Origin: Maylandia zebra
Taxonomy: Eukaryota; Chordata; Actinopteri; Cichliformes; Cichlidae
Assembly: GCF_041146795.1 (NCBI RefSeq)
Contig: NC_135179.1
Location: 13,885,047 to 13,949,046 of the forward strand
Length of the DNA stretch: 64,000 nucleotides
Direction of reading: 5' to 3'
Shown here: positions 36,314-48,542 of the stretch, piece by piece
Layout: each line of letters starts with the position of its first letter
Numbering within the stretch: the stretch's first letter is position 1
Notes under the pieces: model-generated
The model's input: the letters and a program-made list of their open reading frames with translations, nothing else
The model's database searches: none
What the model was told of the DNA's origin: nothing
Made by a program: the position numbers and the translations under genes

Positions 36314-39300
36314 ATGGGGGACCATGCTCAGATCCAGATCACTCCAGAGACTCCAGGCAGGCCCTCCATTAGAAACCCCTTTGAAAGTCCAAACGACTAT
36401 CACCATCTTCGCGAACCGCTGGTGCCAAGTCCATCTGTATTTAAGTCCCTACCTTGTAAAGCTGTAAGTTTTAAATTTACTTCATATCATCTACTCAACT
36501 CATTTACTCATGAGTGGATGTAGTCTCTTAATAATTTTAGACTTGTTTAATTTACCCAGACTCCACCTAAGTTTAACTGGTCTATTGATGAAATGGCCAG
36601 TCTCCTACCAGTGCACATAGACCCAGAGGAAATTCAGCGGCAATCTTTTTACCTCAGTCAGACAAGGTAAGTGATGTAATACGGCTGACACTGTGACAAA
36701 TGTGAAATTCTTTGAGGAAGATCTGTATTGTTTTATCTTGTGATTTTAATACCTCCTCTATGTATTAAACCTGGGGAGCTTATTAAAGACTCTATCAAAG
36801 TGAGTGGTCTTTCTTTTAGGACGGATTCGGACATTGAGGAAAAACGTCAGAATGCTATTGAGCAGGTAACCAAATGTCATCTTTGCTAATGATACAGACT
36901 TTAGTGTACCCAGAATTTATAGATTCCCTTTGTACTGATGTCATTATCCTGTCTCCAATAAAGTTTTTCACCAAAGGAATAATTGTCCCTTCCCCCTGGG
37001 CTGCACCAGAGACCCGTAAAGTCCCTCAGATTTCTAAGAATAGTAAGTTGTCTTATCGTTTATGTTACTTCTTAATTCTTGTAGGTTTTGTATTTGTATT
37101 TATTCTGTTTTTATCCATAGATTTCTGTTAAACTCTGGTTTTGTAAAAACTTTTATTTTTAATGTTGAAGGTTCAATGTCTGCAATGATTGCAGAGGAGC
37201 CAGAAAAAATTTCAGGTCGGTTACTTTTTTTTTTTTAACGTGTTTTGCCTTTTTTTTTCTTTTACCTACTTTTTATATATATACATAACTTTGTGTTTTG
37301 ATCTACAGTTGGATGTCAGACAACCCTTACATTGCCTTTGGCTTTTGATCTGGAGAAAGTTCTAGGTAAACCTTGACTAAACACCAACAGGATCATAGTG
37401 AGAAAAAGAAAATCAAACAATCTGCTGTCAAGTCACTGTTTCTGTTTTTTGTTTTTGTTTTTTCCTCACAGGGGAATATTACTGTTATGAAGAGGTGTGT
37501 GATCCAGTGCAGGAGAGTCTGAGCAGCTCCTCCTTGCGACGAAAACTATTCCTTGATGGCCAAAATAGTTATAGTGGCTCAGACAGCTCGAGCCCTCCAA
37601 GTCCAGAGAGAGGCAATGCCGGTCAGGAAAAGCCATCTCCCAAGAGAGGAGACTGCATTGAAGGTTCTGAGGGAGAAGCTGTATCTGCTATCTTTTCCTC
37701 CCCTTCGGCCTGTGGTGTGTCAGCTCCGACGCCTTCTACAGTGAGTAGAGGAGTGTAGAGATTTCATATACACAACCGTTACCCAAACGATTTATTTTAG
37801 GCATAAAATTCAAGAGAAAAAATGCATCTAGAGATCATATTTTGCTCAACGAATAATTTTAATAACAGGAAAATGAACATTGACACTGTTAGCCTTCACC
37901 CAGGCTTACATTAAATAGTTGCTGTTGATTTGTTTTTGTGTTTTTGCTGCCTTAAAGGATTGTGAGCCTACACAGGTTTTTATCTTCTTTGTTAAGCAGT
38001 TTACACGTAATGAAATGTGCTATATAAATAAAATTTCTATTGCTATTTTAGGGTCAGTTCTCTTCGAGTCCCATCCAGCACGGACGCTTCCGGGATTGTA
38101 GCCTTGGCAGCATCGACAGTCCTCTCTTCCGTGATAGGTCCTCTCCTGCTGGCCTCATCTCCCCCACAATTTCTCCTATTGTTGCACATGCAGAACGCAC
38201 ACCTGTTGGCTCAGGTACACAGTTGTAACTAAAACACTAGTTACACTTTGTAACTAAAATTTTAATATCCAAACAAATCAAAATTGGAGAAATATTGGCT
38301 AAGGCTACATCCACACTGACACGGTTTTGTATTTAGTGTGTGTGTGTGTCAACAGTTTTCATCCAACTAGTAGTTTTAAATCTTCCTCTATAATACATAA
38401 TCCTTTGAGTATGGTGGTGATGCCTCCATGTGTTTAGTTGGTGATATTATAAAATGCAGAATAAGTTGCATTGCAGCAAGAAGAACACCTATAATTTGGT
38501 CTTTACATTAAATTAGCAACTGGTAATCGAGGCAGATGTGTCTTTATCTTCTGAATGGGGTCGTGCTTCAGGAATGTTATGATCCAATAAAGAATATGTG
38601 ACTGAGAAGACAAAATGTTGGTAAAAAGGCAAGTAATTGTTACTGTGTTCTTTCTTTAGCTGAGAGAAACCAGCCTAGCTGTTTGACCCCACGTGGTGCC
38701 CCCTTGGATATAGTCGCTTCCTGCAGTGAGAGTCCATTTGTTGAGGGTTGCTCTCCCATTCGTAGCTGCTCCCCACACCAGCTCCATTGCCACAATGAAC
38801 CCCAGCGCATTTCTCGACCCAGGCCCAGACCTAGAGGCCGCTGCTGGGCTTCCCCTCCCCTCATCTCACCGATCCTCAACCCTAAGCTCCCAGACAATGA
38901 GGTGGCTGAAGAACACCTCCCCTCTGCCACTCGCTCTTCTTTCCCCTCTATGGAATTAGATTCATCATCACCCCTGACACAAGACTCTCACCCCACCAAC
39001 ACTGAGAGGGTTGGCGTGGACCCAATGGAACCTGTGAAAATGGAGGAAGGCAAGGAGACAGAAATTGAACCGAGGCTCGAGTATGAGGAGGACGAAGGTG
39101 TGGGGCCTTCCGAGCAGCTGACCAGCTCTCGCATGGTTAATGCATCAGCAACAGAAAACTCTCATATGTTTGTGTCTCTCCTGGCAGAGGGAAGCAGCAT
39201 ACGCTACGATTCTAGCATGCAGGTTTGTAAAAAGAGCTTAATCCCAGCAAGGATAATTTCATATTGATGTTTTGGGTAACAGAATATTTCTGATTGACTG

Positions 39301-39776
39301 CTTTTTGCACGTGTTCAGGTGGACAGCGGTTATAACACTACCTCAGCAGTCAGTCTTATTGATGGCACCAACAAAGACTGTGACAAAGAATTCTTCAGTT
39401 CACACATGGCAGAAGACGCCTTCCAAGTCACTCGACACACTAAAGTAAAGGTACTGACTTTACACACAATCACAAGAATGTGGATATTCGAGTTTGTGCC
39501 TTTAGATCTAATTGTTCCTAAAACTATTAGTTATTATCCGCATTAAGTTTTGATGCTTTAAAAAAAAAATTGCTTCTTTCATCCATTGTTTAATAAAATT
39601 TAAGCAACTCTTCACTAAGAAAAACTCAAGATTAGACACTTTAAACAATGACCACATGTTCGTGTAACAGAAAACCCTGAAGTGTGCTCTAGTGTGTACA
39701 TTGTATATCCTTACTTTCTTTTTCTTTCATTAAAACTAAGTTTCTTCTCTTTCAGGTGTTTTTTCCTCACCACTGA
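36314..39776 (+). CDS. bora: Protein aurora borealis (Bora), 11 coding exons, complete
   Basis: Cofactor that, once phosphorylated by cyclin-Cdk, helps Aurora A activate Plk1 at mitotic entry. Coding exons: 36314-36463, 36560-36666, 36820-36865, 36964-37042, 37171-37215, 37309-37365, 37472-37740, 38052-38214, 38660-39222, 39319-39450, 39756-39776; 543 residues (559 in human). Conserved pieces: [16 protein letters not shown] at the start, [29 protein letters not shown] (residues 102-113), [32 protein letters not shown] and a DSGYNT phosphodegron near residue 495. The many Ser-Pro sites fit Cdk control. The C-terminal third is acidic and poorly conserved. The last exon (VFFPHH) is seven codons including stop. 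Candidate polyadenylation signals are at 40291-40296 (ATTAAA) and 40465-40470 (AATAAA). Confidence 0.96.
36964..37042 (+). CDS. bora: bora exon with Aurora-A-binding FF and SPW motif
   Basis: Encodes [12 protein letters not shown] at residues 102-113. In human Bora the equivalent Phe-Phe pair contacts Aurora A and the Ser before Pro-Trp (S112) is the key Cdk site; both are kept here (S111). Confidence 0.9.
39319..39450 (+). CDS. bora: bora exon with DSGYNT phosphodegron
   Basis: Encodes V-DSGYNT-TS at residues 494-502. In human Bora this DSGxxT motif is phosphorylated by Plk1 and read by SCF beta-TrCP for destruction; its Ser and Thr are intact here. Confidence 0.9.
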
Positions 39777-40814
39777 GGCAACTGATAGATGGATTGAAAG
39801 GGATTCTTCTTCTAGTGAAAGCATGTGCTTAATATGTTGCAATCAAATATAACAAGGTTTACACTATGTCTAAAGCATTTATGGTAAATATGTTTGGTTA
39901 GACTGAATTGTGTTAACTGTTAAATGAGGTATGAATACAACCATGGGGTTTCACAAGTTACCTGACTGGAAGCAGTTTCTTTAATCACAGGTTATCAAAG
40001 GGAAGTCTAATCCACAGACAGGTGTACTTTTGAAACCAGCATAAAACTATCAAGTCTGCATTCAACTTGCACAACGATAACCTTCCTGAAAGCTGTATTG
40101 ATCCTAGCACCATTTTTGTTGTTTGGGGAGGTTTGTTTTCTTTTCATTTGGTGTTGGATGTACGTTGACTTTCTGGCGACATCAGATCTGAGCTGTATTT
40201 ATGATTTTTATAAAACTTTTTTTATCATGTTGTTTTGATACTGAGTTGTTTTATATCACAGTCTGATGCACTGAATAATGTCACTAATGAATTAAAAGCT
40301 GACTGAGCCATTTCTTCGCTCTGTTTCTAATAGTTAAATTCAGTTTCTGGATTATTGTCACATTAAGTTGCGTTCAAGTTTGGTTTTTTTGACTGGCTTC
40401 AGGACACGTTTTACGGACCTCTGCACAGGGTGTTTATTTGCTAATAATTTAAATCAACCCAAGGAATAAAAGTAAAACAAAACTGTAAACGGTGAAATCT
40501 TCCAATATTTTGGCTTATGACTCCATTCAAATCATGTTTGAAAATAATTCTGAGAAGTACATCAAAAACAATTATTTTAATAAAAAAAAAAAAATTTTTA
40601 ATGACTATCATTAAAATACCTTTAATATATAAGACAGCTTACTCTTCCAACAAATGTTTTAAATCATAAGAGCAAAATTTTACTCATTAGAAAAGAGATT
40701 TTTTTTTTTTTTTTTTTAAAAGCAAAATAAAACAACTAAACTTTATCAATACATCAAACAGTCCAAGCTGGAACATCATGTGGTTTAGGTGAAAACCGAG
40801 AGCTCCTTCCTGGG
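39777..40814. other. Convergent 3' UTRs of bora and dis3
   Basis: Only 1,038 bases separate the two stop codons. Plus-strand polyadenylation hexamers for bora are at 40291-40296 and 40465-40470; a minus-strand AATAAA for dis3 is at 40433-40438. If these are used, the two transcripts end within about 150 bases of each other or overlap. No other gene is seen. Poly-A and poly-T tracts lie at 40579-40595 and 40699-40718. Confidence 0.6.
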
Positions 40815-43800
40815 TCAGTGGTCCAATTTTTGTTTCTTGGCTGGTCTTTCGGTATCTGGGGCTGGGACACTCACACCAGGGATCTAAAATAAAACAAACT
40901 TTTATTTCTAGGGAAAAAACGAGCACATTTTCTTATCATGGTTGACTGAAATCTGTATCTTAATAGTATTCAATTTATTCTGAATACTTTTAACTGTTAA
41001 AAGTTCAGTTTTGGTCTTTCTTACCACTGGTTCAATCAAAGCCATGCGGATCTTCTGGTGCTGAATATTGGAGTCATCTAGGCTGATGGTGACCTTCACC
41101 TTGTCGAATATGTGGAACTTGTGCTGTTCTACAGACAGAGTGGGACCCTACACACGTGCAAAAAAACAAAAACCATGTTAAACCTTACTGACTTTCTATG
41201 CATAGCTGACTGCTTTTAAATTTAAAAAGAGAAAGGTGTTTATACCTCTTCCTCAAACACAATGTTTGGGGAAACCTTGTCTTTTGAGTCAAAGAACACA
41301 GTTCCCTCCAAGCCAAACTTTGGGATGAGTACGATGATTGCGTTCTTCCTCACAAACAGAACGAATCCTTCTTCATTAAGTATTCCTCGGCTCTTAAAAA
41401 ACAACTGCAGGAAAAAAGGGGTTTTAATATGAAGCAAAGACAGCCAGTTCACACAGTTCAGATGCTGATATGCGTTTACCTGTGTGTGGAAGGCCACAGA
41501 AGCCCGCTGTGCATACTGAGACATTTTGTGTCTGTAGTTGAGGTTATTGCAGAGAGCTGACTGTTTATGCTTGTCCATTAAATCTGGGTAGGTGGTGTCT
41601 GCACCTATAGCCACTGCCAGCAGTCGGTGCACGATGATATCAGCGTACCTGAGCACAAGATAAAAACCATGAAACCGGATGACAAAAGAGTATATTAACA
41701 ACTGATCCATAATCAATTGTGAACATCTCTTTGTTAGAAAAGCCTGACGTACACATATTTTGCCAAGATGTGTAGAACATCTGTTTTCATACCTCCTGAT
41801 AGGGGACGTGAAGTGCGTATAAATGGGCGAGGCGAGACCATAATGATGGAAATCGCTGTCCATGCCAGAACAAAAATAGACGGCTTGCATCATGCAGCGA
41901 GTGGCCAGGATGCGCAGCAGCGTGTTAAAGTATGGGAATCCATCCACTTTGGCTGCATCAAGCGAGTCAGCCAGTGCCTTTGCTGAATCTGTGTGGATCT
42001 TGACCTCCTGATGGGAGTTGGAAACAAAAATGTTGACACATTAAAATATTTTTCCTATTAAAAACGTAACCATATTTACTAGTTTTTCTACTTAATGTAC
42101 TGCTGTGATTCAACTAGAAGCAGAGACTTATGCAGTTGCTTTCCAATGTGAGAGAAACCCACAAAACTATTTCAAATTAAAAATGCTCTTAGTCAGGATC
42201 TTGAATTAAAGCTGCTTTACTGACACAATGTTCTTCTTTCATAGCAGGAACTCACATGACTGTTTTCCTTTGCTCACCTTAGACTTTGCAGCTTTGATTA
42301 GGATGTCATAGTTAGACGGAGGTGGTGCTGGGTGTTTCCTCAGCAGAGCGCACTCTGAGAATTCATCGTAAATCTTCTGAGCAACTGAAATATTGGCCAG
42401 CAACATGAACTCTTCGACCATTGAGTTTGTCTCCCTAATGAACAGGAGATGATTTTATTTACACTCATTAAAAACACAGCATGACTCATACGCTGAAAAA
42501 TATGAAGACAAAGAGGCTTCTGCAGAGAAATGGATTCTGCAGAGTGCTCCTTTTCAAAGTTACCTACATGAGTTCTTTGGTCTGAAGATCAATGGGGTCG
42601 TGAGTTTCACTGTCCATGTGAAAACGGACCTCTAAAGAGGACAGTGTCAGTGCCCTAAATGATATCAAAATGAGATTCATGTGAATTACAACAAGTCTAA
42701 ATATCCAGCTTTTTGCCTTTGTTTTTTACTATTCTTTCACTTTGGTCTTTACCCTTTCTCTATCCTCTGCCTCTTGAGGATTTTAGCTAGTTTGTTCAGA
42801 CCCCGTAGGCTTTTTGTTATATCGTCATTCTTGTTGGTGTCATCAATCCTCATCTGGGCCTCAGCATAGGTCAAAGATGCCTGGACCAAAACAAAGAAAA
42901 TCATCAATAATAGTAATAATAAACCTTACTCAGAAACAAAATTATTGCATAAAATCTAACACAAAATGGTAACATTAAAAAAAAGGTATAAATTTAAAAA
43001 ACAAAATGCTAACTGTCCGTGTGTGTTGGCACGATACCTTGGAGTTAATAACACTTTTTGTGAATCGAGTCTTTAGAATTTCAGCCTTGTGGTTTATTTC
43101 CCAGATACACGAAAAGGCGAGTCTGGTGAAAGCAAATAAAAGAACCAGAATTAGACACAAACAGTCTAAGTACATTCATTTTATTCATTTAATGGGAAAA
43201 GGCCGCGTGTATGTGTTTGTGTCACTACCTGTCCACATTGGACCGCAGAGAACAAAGATTGGAGCTGAGCAGTTCAGGAACCATGTCTATCCTCTGCGAG
43301 ATAAAAAATTAAACACACTGTTAAAAATCAAACATGATCAGATGATTTCAATAAAATACAAATAAGAAGAAATTTGCTCATTTGCTTCTACTATTAGAGC
43401 CATTTCTAAGTGAAAGGGCCCTAATAAGCTTGTTTTCACAGTTTCCTGCAGTGTTGAGAAAAACACAGCACAGTGCAATGCAAGCATGAAGACCGGAGAG
43501 CAATCGCACAATCAAACTTTGAAATCACCACGGTATTACGTACATTCGGTGTGACACATATTTATGTGACCAATAAAAATAGACCAAAAATGCAGAGTGA
43601 CAGGGAGCAGGAGCTACATTCGACTTGGTAAAACAAAATCTGTGCACATGGAACGGATGAATGGAGGTCTGCAGGGATTTGGACTGGATTTTATGGATGA
43701 AAAAGGTGATGTATTATGGCATGTTCTGTGAGAAGTTCCAGTTGCACTACTAAATGTTATAAAATACTGACAAAAGCCAGCCCAGTCCCTTTGAGATCAA

Positions 43801-46800
43801 CGCACTCTAAGATTTCTCCTGCACTGATAAAACTGCATCGCATTAGCTGACTTTTGTGACAAAACATTGAGATCGAAGAGGTTAAGGTGCTACAGAGAAA
43901 GTATATTTCACTTCTACTTCCTCCCAAAGTAAAAGAGTTTAACTTCAGTCCTAAATTGTTTCACCTGACTAATTAAAATAGTTGTCAGCAGAGTGCTTCC
44001 TTTTTCTCTTCTGTGGTACTGCTGTTGATATCGTGGTTTAAAACGCATCAATGAAGGATGCGAACATGCGAGGTGGACTTTCTTACTTTGCCACACAGGT
44101 ACACTGTGGTGCCACGGTTGGCTGCCTCTTTGTCTAGAGCGTTGCCAGGTCTGATGAAGTGGCTGACATCAGCAATGTGGACGCCCACCTGTTGCAAACG
44201 AACATGGATAGTACATCAAAAGACTCGCATATACAGTTTTACAGACACAAGTACTTTTACTAATAGTGTATTTGTACCTCGAGGTTTCCATTTTCCAGCT
44301 CTCTACAGTGCAGAGCATCGTCTATATCTGTGCATCCTGGAGGGTCCACACTGCAAACTGTCAGAGGCCTCAGGTCCTCCCTTTTCATCATGTCCTGCAC
44401 CACATACATTTACATTCATTTATGCACAATTGTATATGTGCATGCTGTCAAATTATAGGTTGATGGACCAACTGATGACTTAAATAATATACCTGTGCTC
44501 CATTTATCTTAAGGAAAAAAAATGTTACCTCTGGTGTGATGGCCCACGGCATCTTAGGGAGGAAACTGAGTACTGCCTGGGAGAAAGCCTGATGAGGGAC
44601 ATCATGCTCCAGTAGCAGCACCTCCTCTTCTGTGTCCTTCTCCCCTGCACCTCCCAAACTGCGTACAAAATGACCCTAAATAACAAAAATAACAATAATA
44701 AAATAGAATGTTTCCATGGACAAATTGGTATTCCTTGAATTTTATATTTTCCTGTAAATGTTGTGCTAATTTTTTATATTAAACTTAACATAGAAATGGT
44801 AAGTAGATATGCAGGTTCCAATTATTTGACAGTCTGAAGAGATTCCAACTCACATTTGGATATCTGGAGTCTTTGGGCCAGCCATCAATGGCCACCATGA
44901 TCCTCTGGCCTGACAGTGTGGATGCCTGCCGCGTTTCAATGCGGATGCGTGGGATACGGCGGTCTGCTGGGGTGAAAAGATGCCGAGTGGACTGAAAGAA
45001 CAGGAAAAGAATAGGGATTGTCAGTGCTGACAATAAGAGGAAGCACAAAACTATCTGTAACTACTAAGTTGTATTAATTTACGTCAAAGACGCATATCAA
45101 TTTTGAGGAATGTTCCATATATTATTGAGCAGCTTTAACGTACCTCTTTGATTTGGGAAACATTCAGCATGCCACAGAATGGCCTCCAGTTTCTTTTGAT
45201 GATCCCCACCACCTTGCCAGTGGGCTTCCTCGCTGCCTCGACTGCAGCTGTTCTCAACTGCTCAAACAACAAGGAGATTATTAATAACACTCTAAGACAC
45301 CTTTATACATTCAAACATCTACACCAATACTTATTTTAAATTATATTCCAACTAAATTATAAGAAATAAAAAAAGCAAACAACTCAACTATAAGCAAATA
45401 TACAGATTTATCTAATACCATCTTCTTCCATAAAACTTACTTTCCCCTCCTCTTCTTCAGCATCCTCATCATCCTTTGCGGTGCCTTCATCCTGAAGGAC
45501 AACTGAGGACGGTGCCACCCACTCACTTCGCGGCAAAAGCTGCACAGCAACCACATCCTGATGCACTGCTCTGTTGAGGTTCTGAAGACCCTGGATGAGA
45601 ACCTGTGAACAAATAAAAGGACCGTAGAGAGCTTTCAGCATGCTTTCACGATTATTTGCACAGAAAATTACAAACTTAGACTGTTCGACATGATCAACAG
45701 AACTATATATTCACAGACAGATGTACATGCACACAAACACACACACACACACCTCTGTGCTGTCTTCTCCCTCTCCCTGGACAAACACAGTTGCCTCCAA
45801 ATAGTTGTCTCTGCTGGCCCTAAAGGTGCCTTGGAGGAAGGAGCTACTTTTAATTCCTGTTTGGATTCTGGATAGGGGAAGGTGCTCTGGAAATAACACT
45901 TTACTGCTAGTAATTTCATTCTGATGGAGGAGAGACAAAGAATACCAAAAAAAAGAGGTTAGGTTAAAAAGAAAATGAGATATGTAAACAGGAGAAACAG
46001 ATTCAAGTTCAGGTACAGACACCTGACTTTTGTATGTAACAATTTTAGCTTACCTTGTCATCACTGGACAAGGCCAGGCGATCCACAAGCTCAGGGTTTG
46101 CTATCAGACTCTTGACATATTCTTCACCTATAAAAAAATTAAAAAAGTATTCTTATTACAAACTGTTAAAGCTGATGTCATTTAAAATTAGATTAAATTT
46201 AAAAGAACATAGTTAGAAGGTCTTTTCTTGCTGAAAATGTGATACATTACATTTGTACACCAGCAGGCCGTTGTCCTGTGCTTTCTGCTTGTTCCCTTGA
46301 TCATTGGTGAGGAGGACCACCTTGAGACCATCTGTGTCAGACTCAAATGTCTTCAGGTGCTGGCTGTACCATTTGACTGCTACACGAATTGCCCGGTCAT
46401 TTCGGTCATTGGCACTCTCCCCTGGTTCACGTTCAATGAATGTATCTCTGGAAGAGCAGGAATTATAAGGATGGATAAAATAAGGTATCGAGCTTCAAAG
46501 TAAAATACAGTTTCATGCCTTTTTAAAGTGATCTGATACCATGAAGAAGAAAAAGATCTTTCTACTTATTACTTTTGTGTGTGTTTATTTTTGACAATAC
46601 TGTGAAATTTGGATGTCATTATGATGTTAAAAATGCCAACAGTGTTTCTCTACCTGTGGTGTTCATTGGTAAAAGTGTAGAAGCGTTTTTCTTTCTCGTG
46701 TATAATGTCCTTCAGGCGTTTGTAGACGGGTGCACTGCGGTGGCGCACCTCCTGCAGTACAGTTTGAAGGATAATCACATTGCAAATCACAGGATCTTCC

Positions 46801-47848
46801 AGTATATCGATCTGCAGGACAAAGTGTACACAAAGTGTTAGGGAATCAGGTGCAATGCTTAAAAGGAATCTTTCACCTAAATTGATGTCAGATATCTGTT
46901 CCAACTGGTTAATAAGAACTGGCCAAAAAACACTTTCTGAATATGGTCAGTCTTTTTTCTTGAATAATAGGCAAACAGTCACTACTGATCACTACTCAAG
47001 TCAGTAAAAACAAAAACAAAAAACCCCAACTTTTATTAAATTTGTATTGAATCTGTAATTGTTACTATATCTGCTGATCTCTCTGTTAGGTCACTTTTGA
47101 AAAAGATATATAGGTGTGTAAAAAGGAAAATATTGACATTGGCCAGAAAACGTGTTATTTGTCAATAACATAAGTTTAATGGCCCCAGTTTGTGCTTTTT
47201 GTGTCTTCTTCTTGTGACTACTCCCCTTTAGGGCCCCCCAAAGCAGATCATCTCACCCTATCCTAGAACTGTCTGTTACATCCTTTGCAAGTCTTCCTTA
47301 ATTCAATCCATGAAACTGCTCTGGCATATTCTCTTTTGTTGCTGCCTCGCCTCTCTAACTTTGTATGCAAACTGCTTAACCTGAACTGTCCTACTAATGT
47401 ACTCGTTTCTAATCCTGTCCATTCTGGTCACTCGCATCTTCTACTATCTACTACCTCGAGCACAGCCATGATTTGTGCTTCTTCTATAGTATACTGTACT
47501 TTTAGGGGCATCATCGCAGTACTTGAGTCACAAACTTGCACTATGTGCCTAGGGAAGAGAAGTCAAAGCTTACACGTTTAGAATACCATATTCAATTGTT
47601 TGAAGAAATTTGATGTCACTTTTTACTACCTGATGAAGCACCACATTGGTGTCAGGGACCAGATAATGTGGATAGGAGCAGAGACTGCTCTCCATACACG
47701 CGTCTTTCTGCAGCACCGTGGACTCCTGTTTGCATTCAGTGCAAACTTCACTCCCGCACCAAATATCATCCCTCAGATAATGCTCACGCACTATCTTCAT
47801 CACCCCACCCGACCGGGTCTTCTTAACGAAGGTTTTAGACTTCAACAT
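40815..47848 (-). CDS. dis3: DIS3 exosome ribonuclease (RRP44), 21 exons, complete
   Basis: Catalytic subunit of the nuclear RNA exosome, with 3'-5' exonuclease and endonuclease activity. Exons: 47630-47848, 46654-46811, 46251-46447, 46054-46127, 45753-45920, 45441-45602, 45144-45257, 44854-44991, 44529-44675, 44278-44394, 44087-44188, 43229-43293, 43038-43122, 42753-42880, 42568-42654, 42278-42434, 41793-42007, 41480-41648, 41246-41404, 41025-41147, 40815-40883; 950 residues (958 in human). Order: Cys-rich CR3 region and PIN endonuclease domain (about 60-180), cold-shock domains (about 220-450), RNB exonuclease (about 465-800), S1 domain, basic tail ending KKQKLDH. The RNB acidic site is CTDIDDALH (D476, D482, D484, D485), intact. 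[20 protein letters not shown] ends the RNB domain. All introns are GT-AG and in phase. Confidence 0.97.
44278..44394 (-). CDS. dis3: dis3 exon 10 (RNB catalytic aspartates)
   Basis: Encodes [20 protein letters not shown] with all four magnesium-binding aspartates of the RNase II/R active site. Starts at residue 460; phase 0 at both ends. Confidence 0.95.
45753..45920 (-). CDS. dis3: dis3 exon 5, donor inside a (GT)n
   Basis: Encodes [20 protein letters not shown] through GEGEDSTE in cold-shock domain 1. The exon ends CACAGAG and the donor GT is the first dinucleotide of a GTGTGTGTGT run (45733-45752), so the 5' splice site is part of a microsatellite. Confidence 0.9.
47200..47480 (-). mobile_element. 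Diverged fish LINE/SINE repeat in dis3 intron 1
   Basis: Contains CTTTAGGGCCCCCCAAAGCA, CTAACTTTGTATGCAAACTG, TCGTTTCTAATCCTGTCC and CTACTACCTCGAGCACAGCC, in the order seen in a very common fish repeat whose complement encodes a LINE tail. Decayed, without boundaries. A related piece lies at 49455-49510. Confidence 0.5.
47630..47848 (-). CDS. dis3: dis3 exon 1 (CR3 cysteines and start of PIN domain)
   Basis: Starts [20 protein letters not shown] at a true ATG. It carries the cysteine cluster CGSEVCTEC and ends in [14 protein letters not shown], the first acidic strand of the PIN endonuclease site. Confidence 0.95.
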
Positions 47849-48542
47849 AATGACGATAATAAACCGAAAACAGATAAAATTCAGATGTTTTCTGCTACCA
47901 ACTGATGGTAAGCCTTCAGCTCCCCATGTGTAAACTACCTCTTTGGCCCGACAAAACTTTCCAAAGGTTTTGAGAAAAACGCTGCGTCTAACTTTACGCG
48001 TTTTTGATCGTTTATATTCCCATTTATAATCTTCTGCATTTAGAAATCATGTCGAATAAGAAGCATGTTATGTCGAAAAACACAAAAGTATTTTTCAGCA
48101 TTGTGTAAAATATTATACATGTTAAAAGTTAGTTTTGGCTGGCCATCTAATTGTTTGTTGAAAACAAATTCTTAAAGGAAACAGTTGAATTATTTGTCGC
48201 TGTTGTTATTATAGCGACCCCCGTGTTAGGAGGGGGTACTGCACGACGGTATATCGTTATCACGTACAGAGAACTCTATGGCGATTGCACTTCACGGTTA
48301 TTACTACAGAGGGCGCTGTAGCTGAACCCACATAGAAGTCGAGCCGGTGGCGGCTAGCAGGCAGCTCAGAGCGGGACCCTTGAAAACAAAAACAATTCTG
48401 TGGCTTCTCTTTTTGAGTCCGGGGTGTCACTGCAATTCAGCATGAAGTTCATGTCCTCTTTGTTTAACGCTGGTTGCCAGTGTTTAGTTGTTTAGCCAGA
48501 GAGGTACCGAGGAGTCAGAATCAGGATTCAAAACGATACAAA
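47849..48542. promoter_or_regulatory. Head-to-head dis3/pibf1 promoter region
   Basis: The 694 bases between the divergent start codons of dis3 and pibf1. It turns GC- and CpG-richer between about 48220 and 48370. I see no CCAAT or TATA box here, in contrast to the mzt1/bora promoter. Confidence 0.6.
48442..48495 (+). CDS. Possible upstream ORF in the pibf1 5' leader
   Basis: A 17-codon ATG frame ([17 protein letters not shown]) that ends 47 bases before the pibf1 ATG, with no intron signal between. If transcription starts upstream of 48442 it would be translated first and could lower pibf1 output. Conservation unknown. Confidence 0.3.
   Translation: MKFMSSLFNAGCQCLVV

Noticed and set aside
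44058-44483. 141-codon plus-strand open frame over dis3 exons
   Set aside because: Antisense of dis3 exons 10 and 11 and the intron between; the minus strand encodes the conserved RNB residues.
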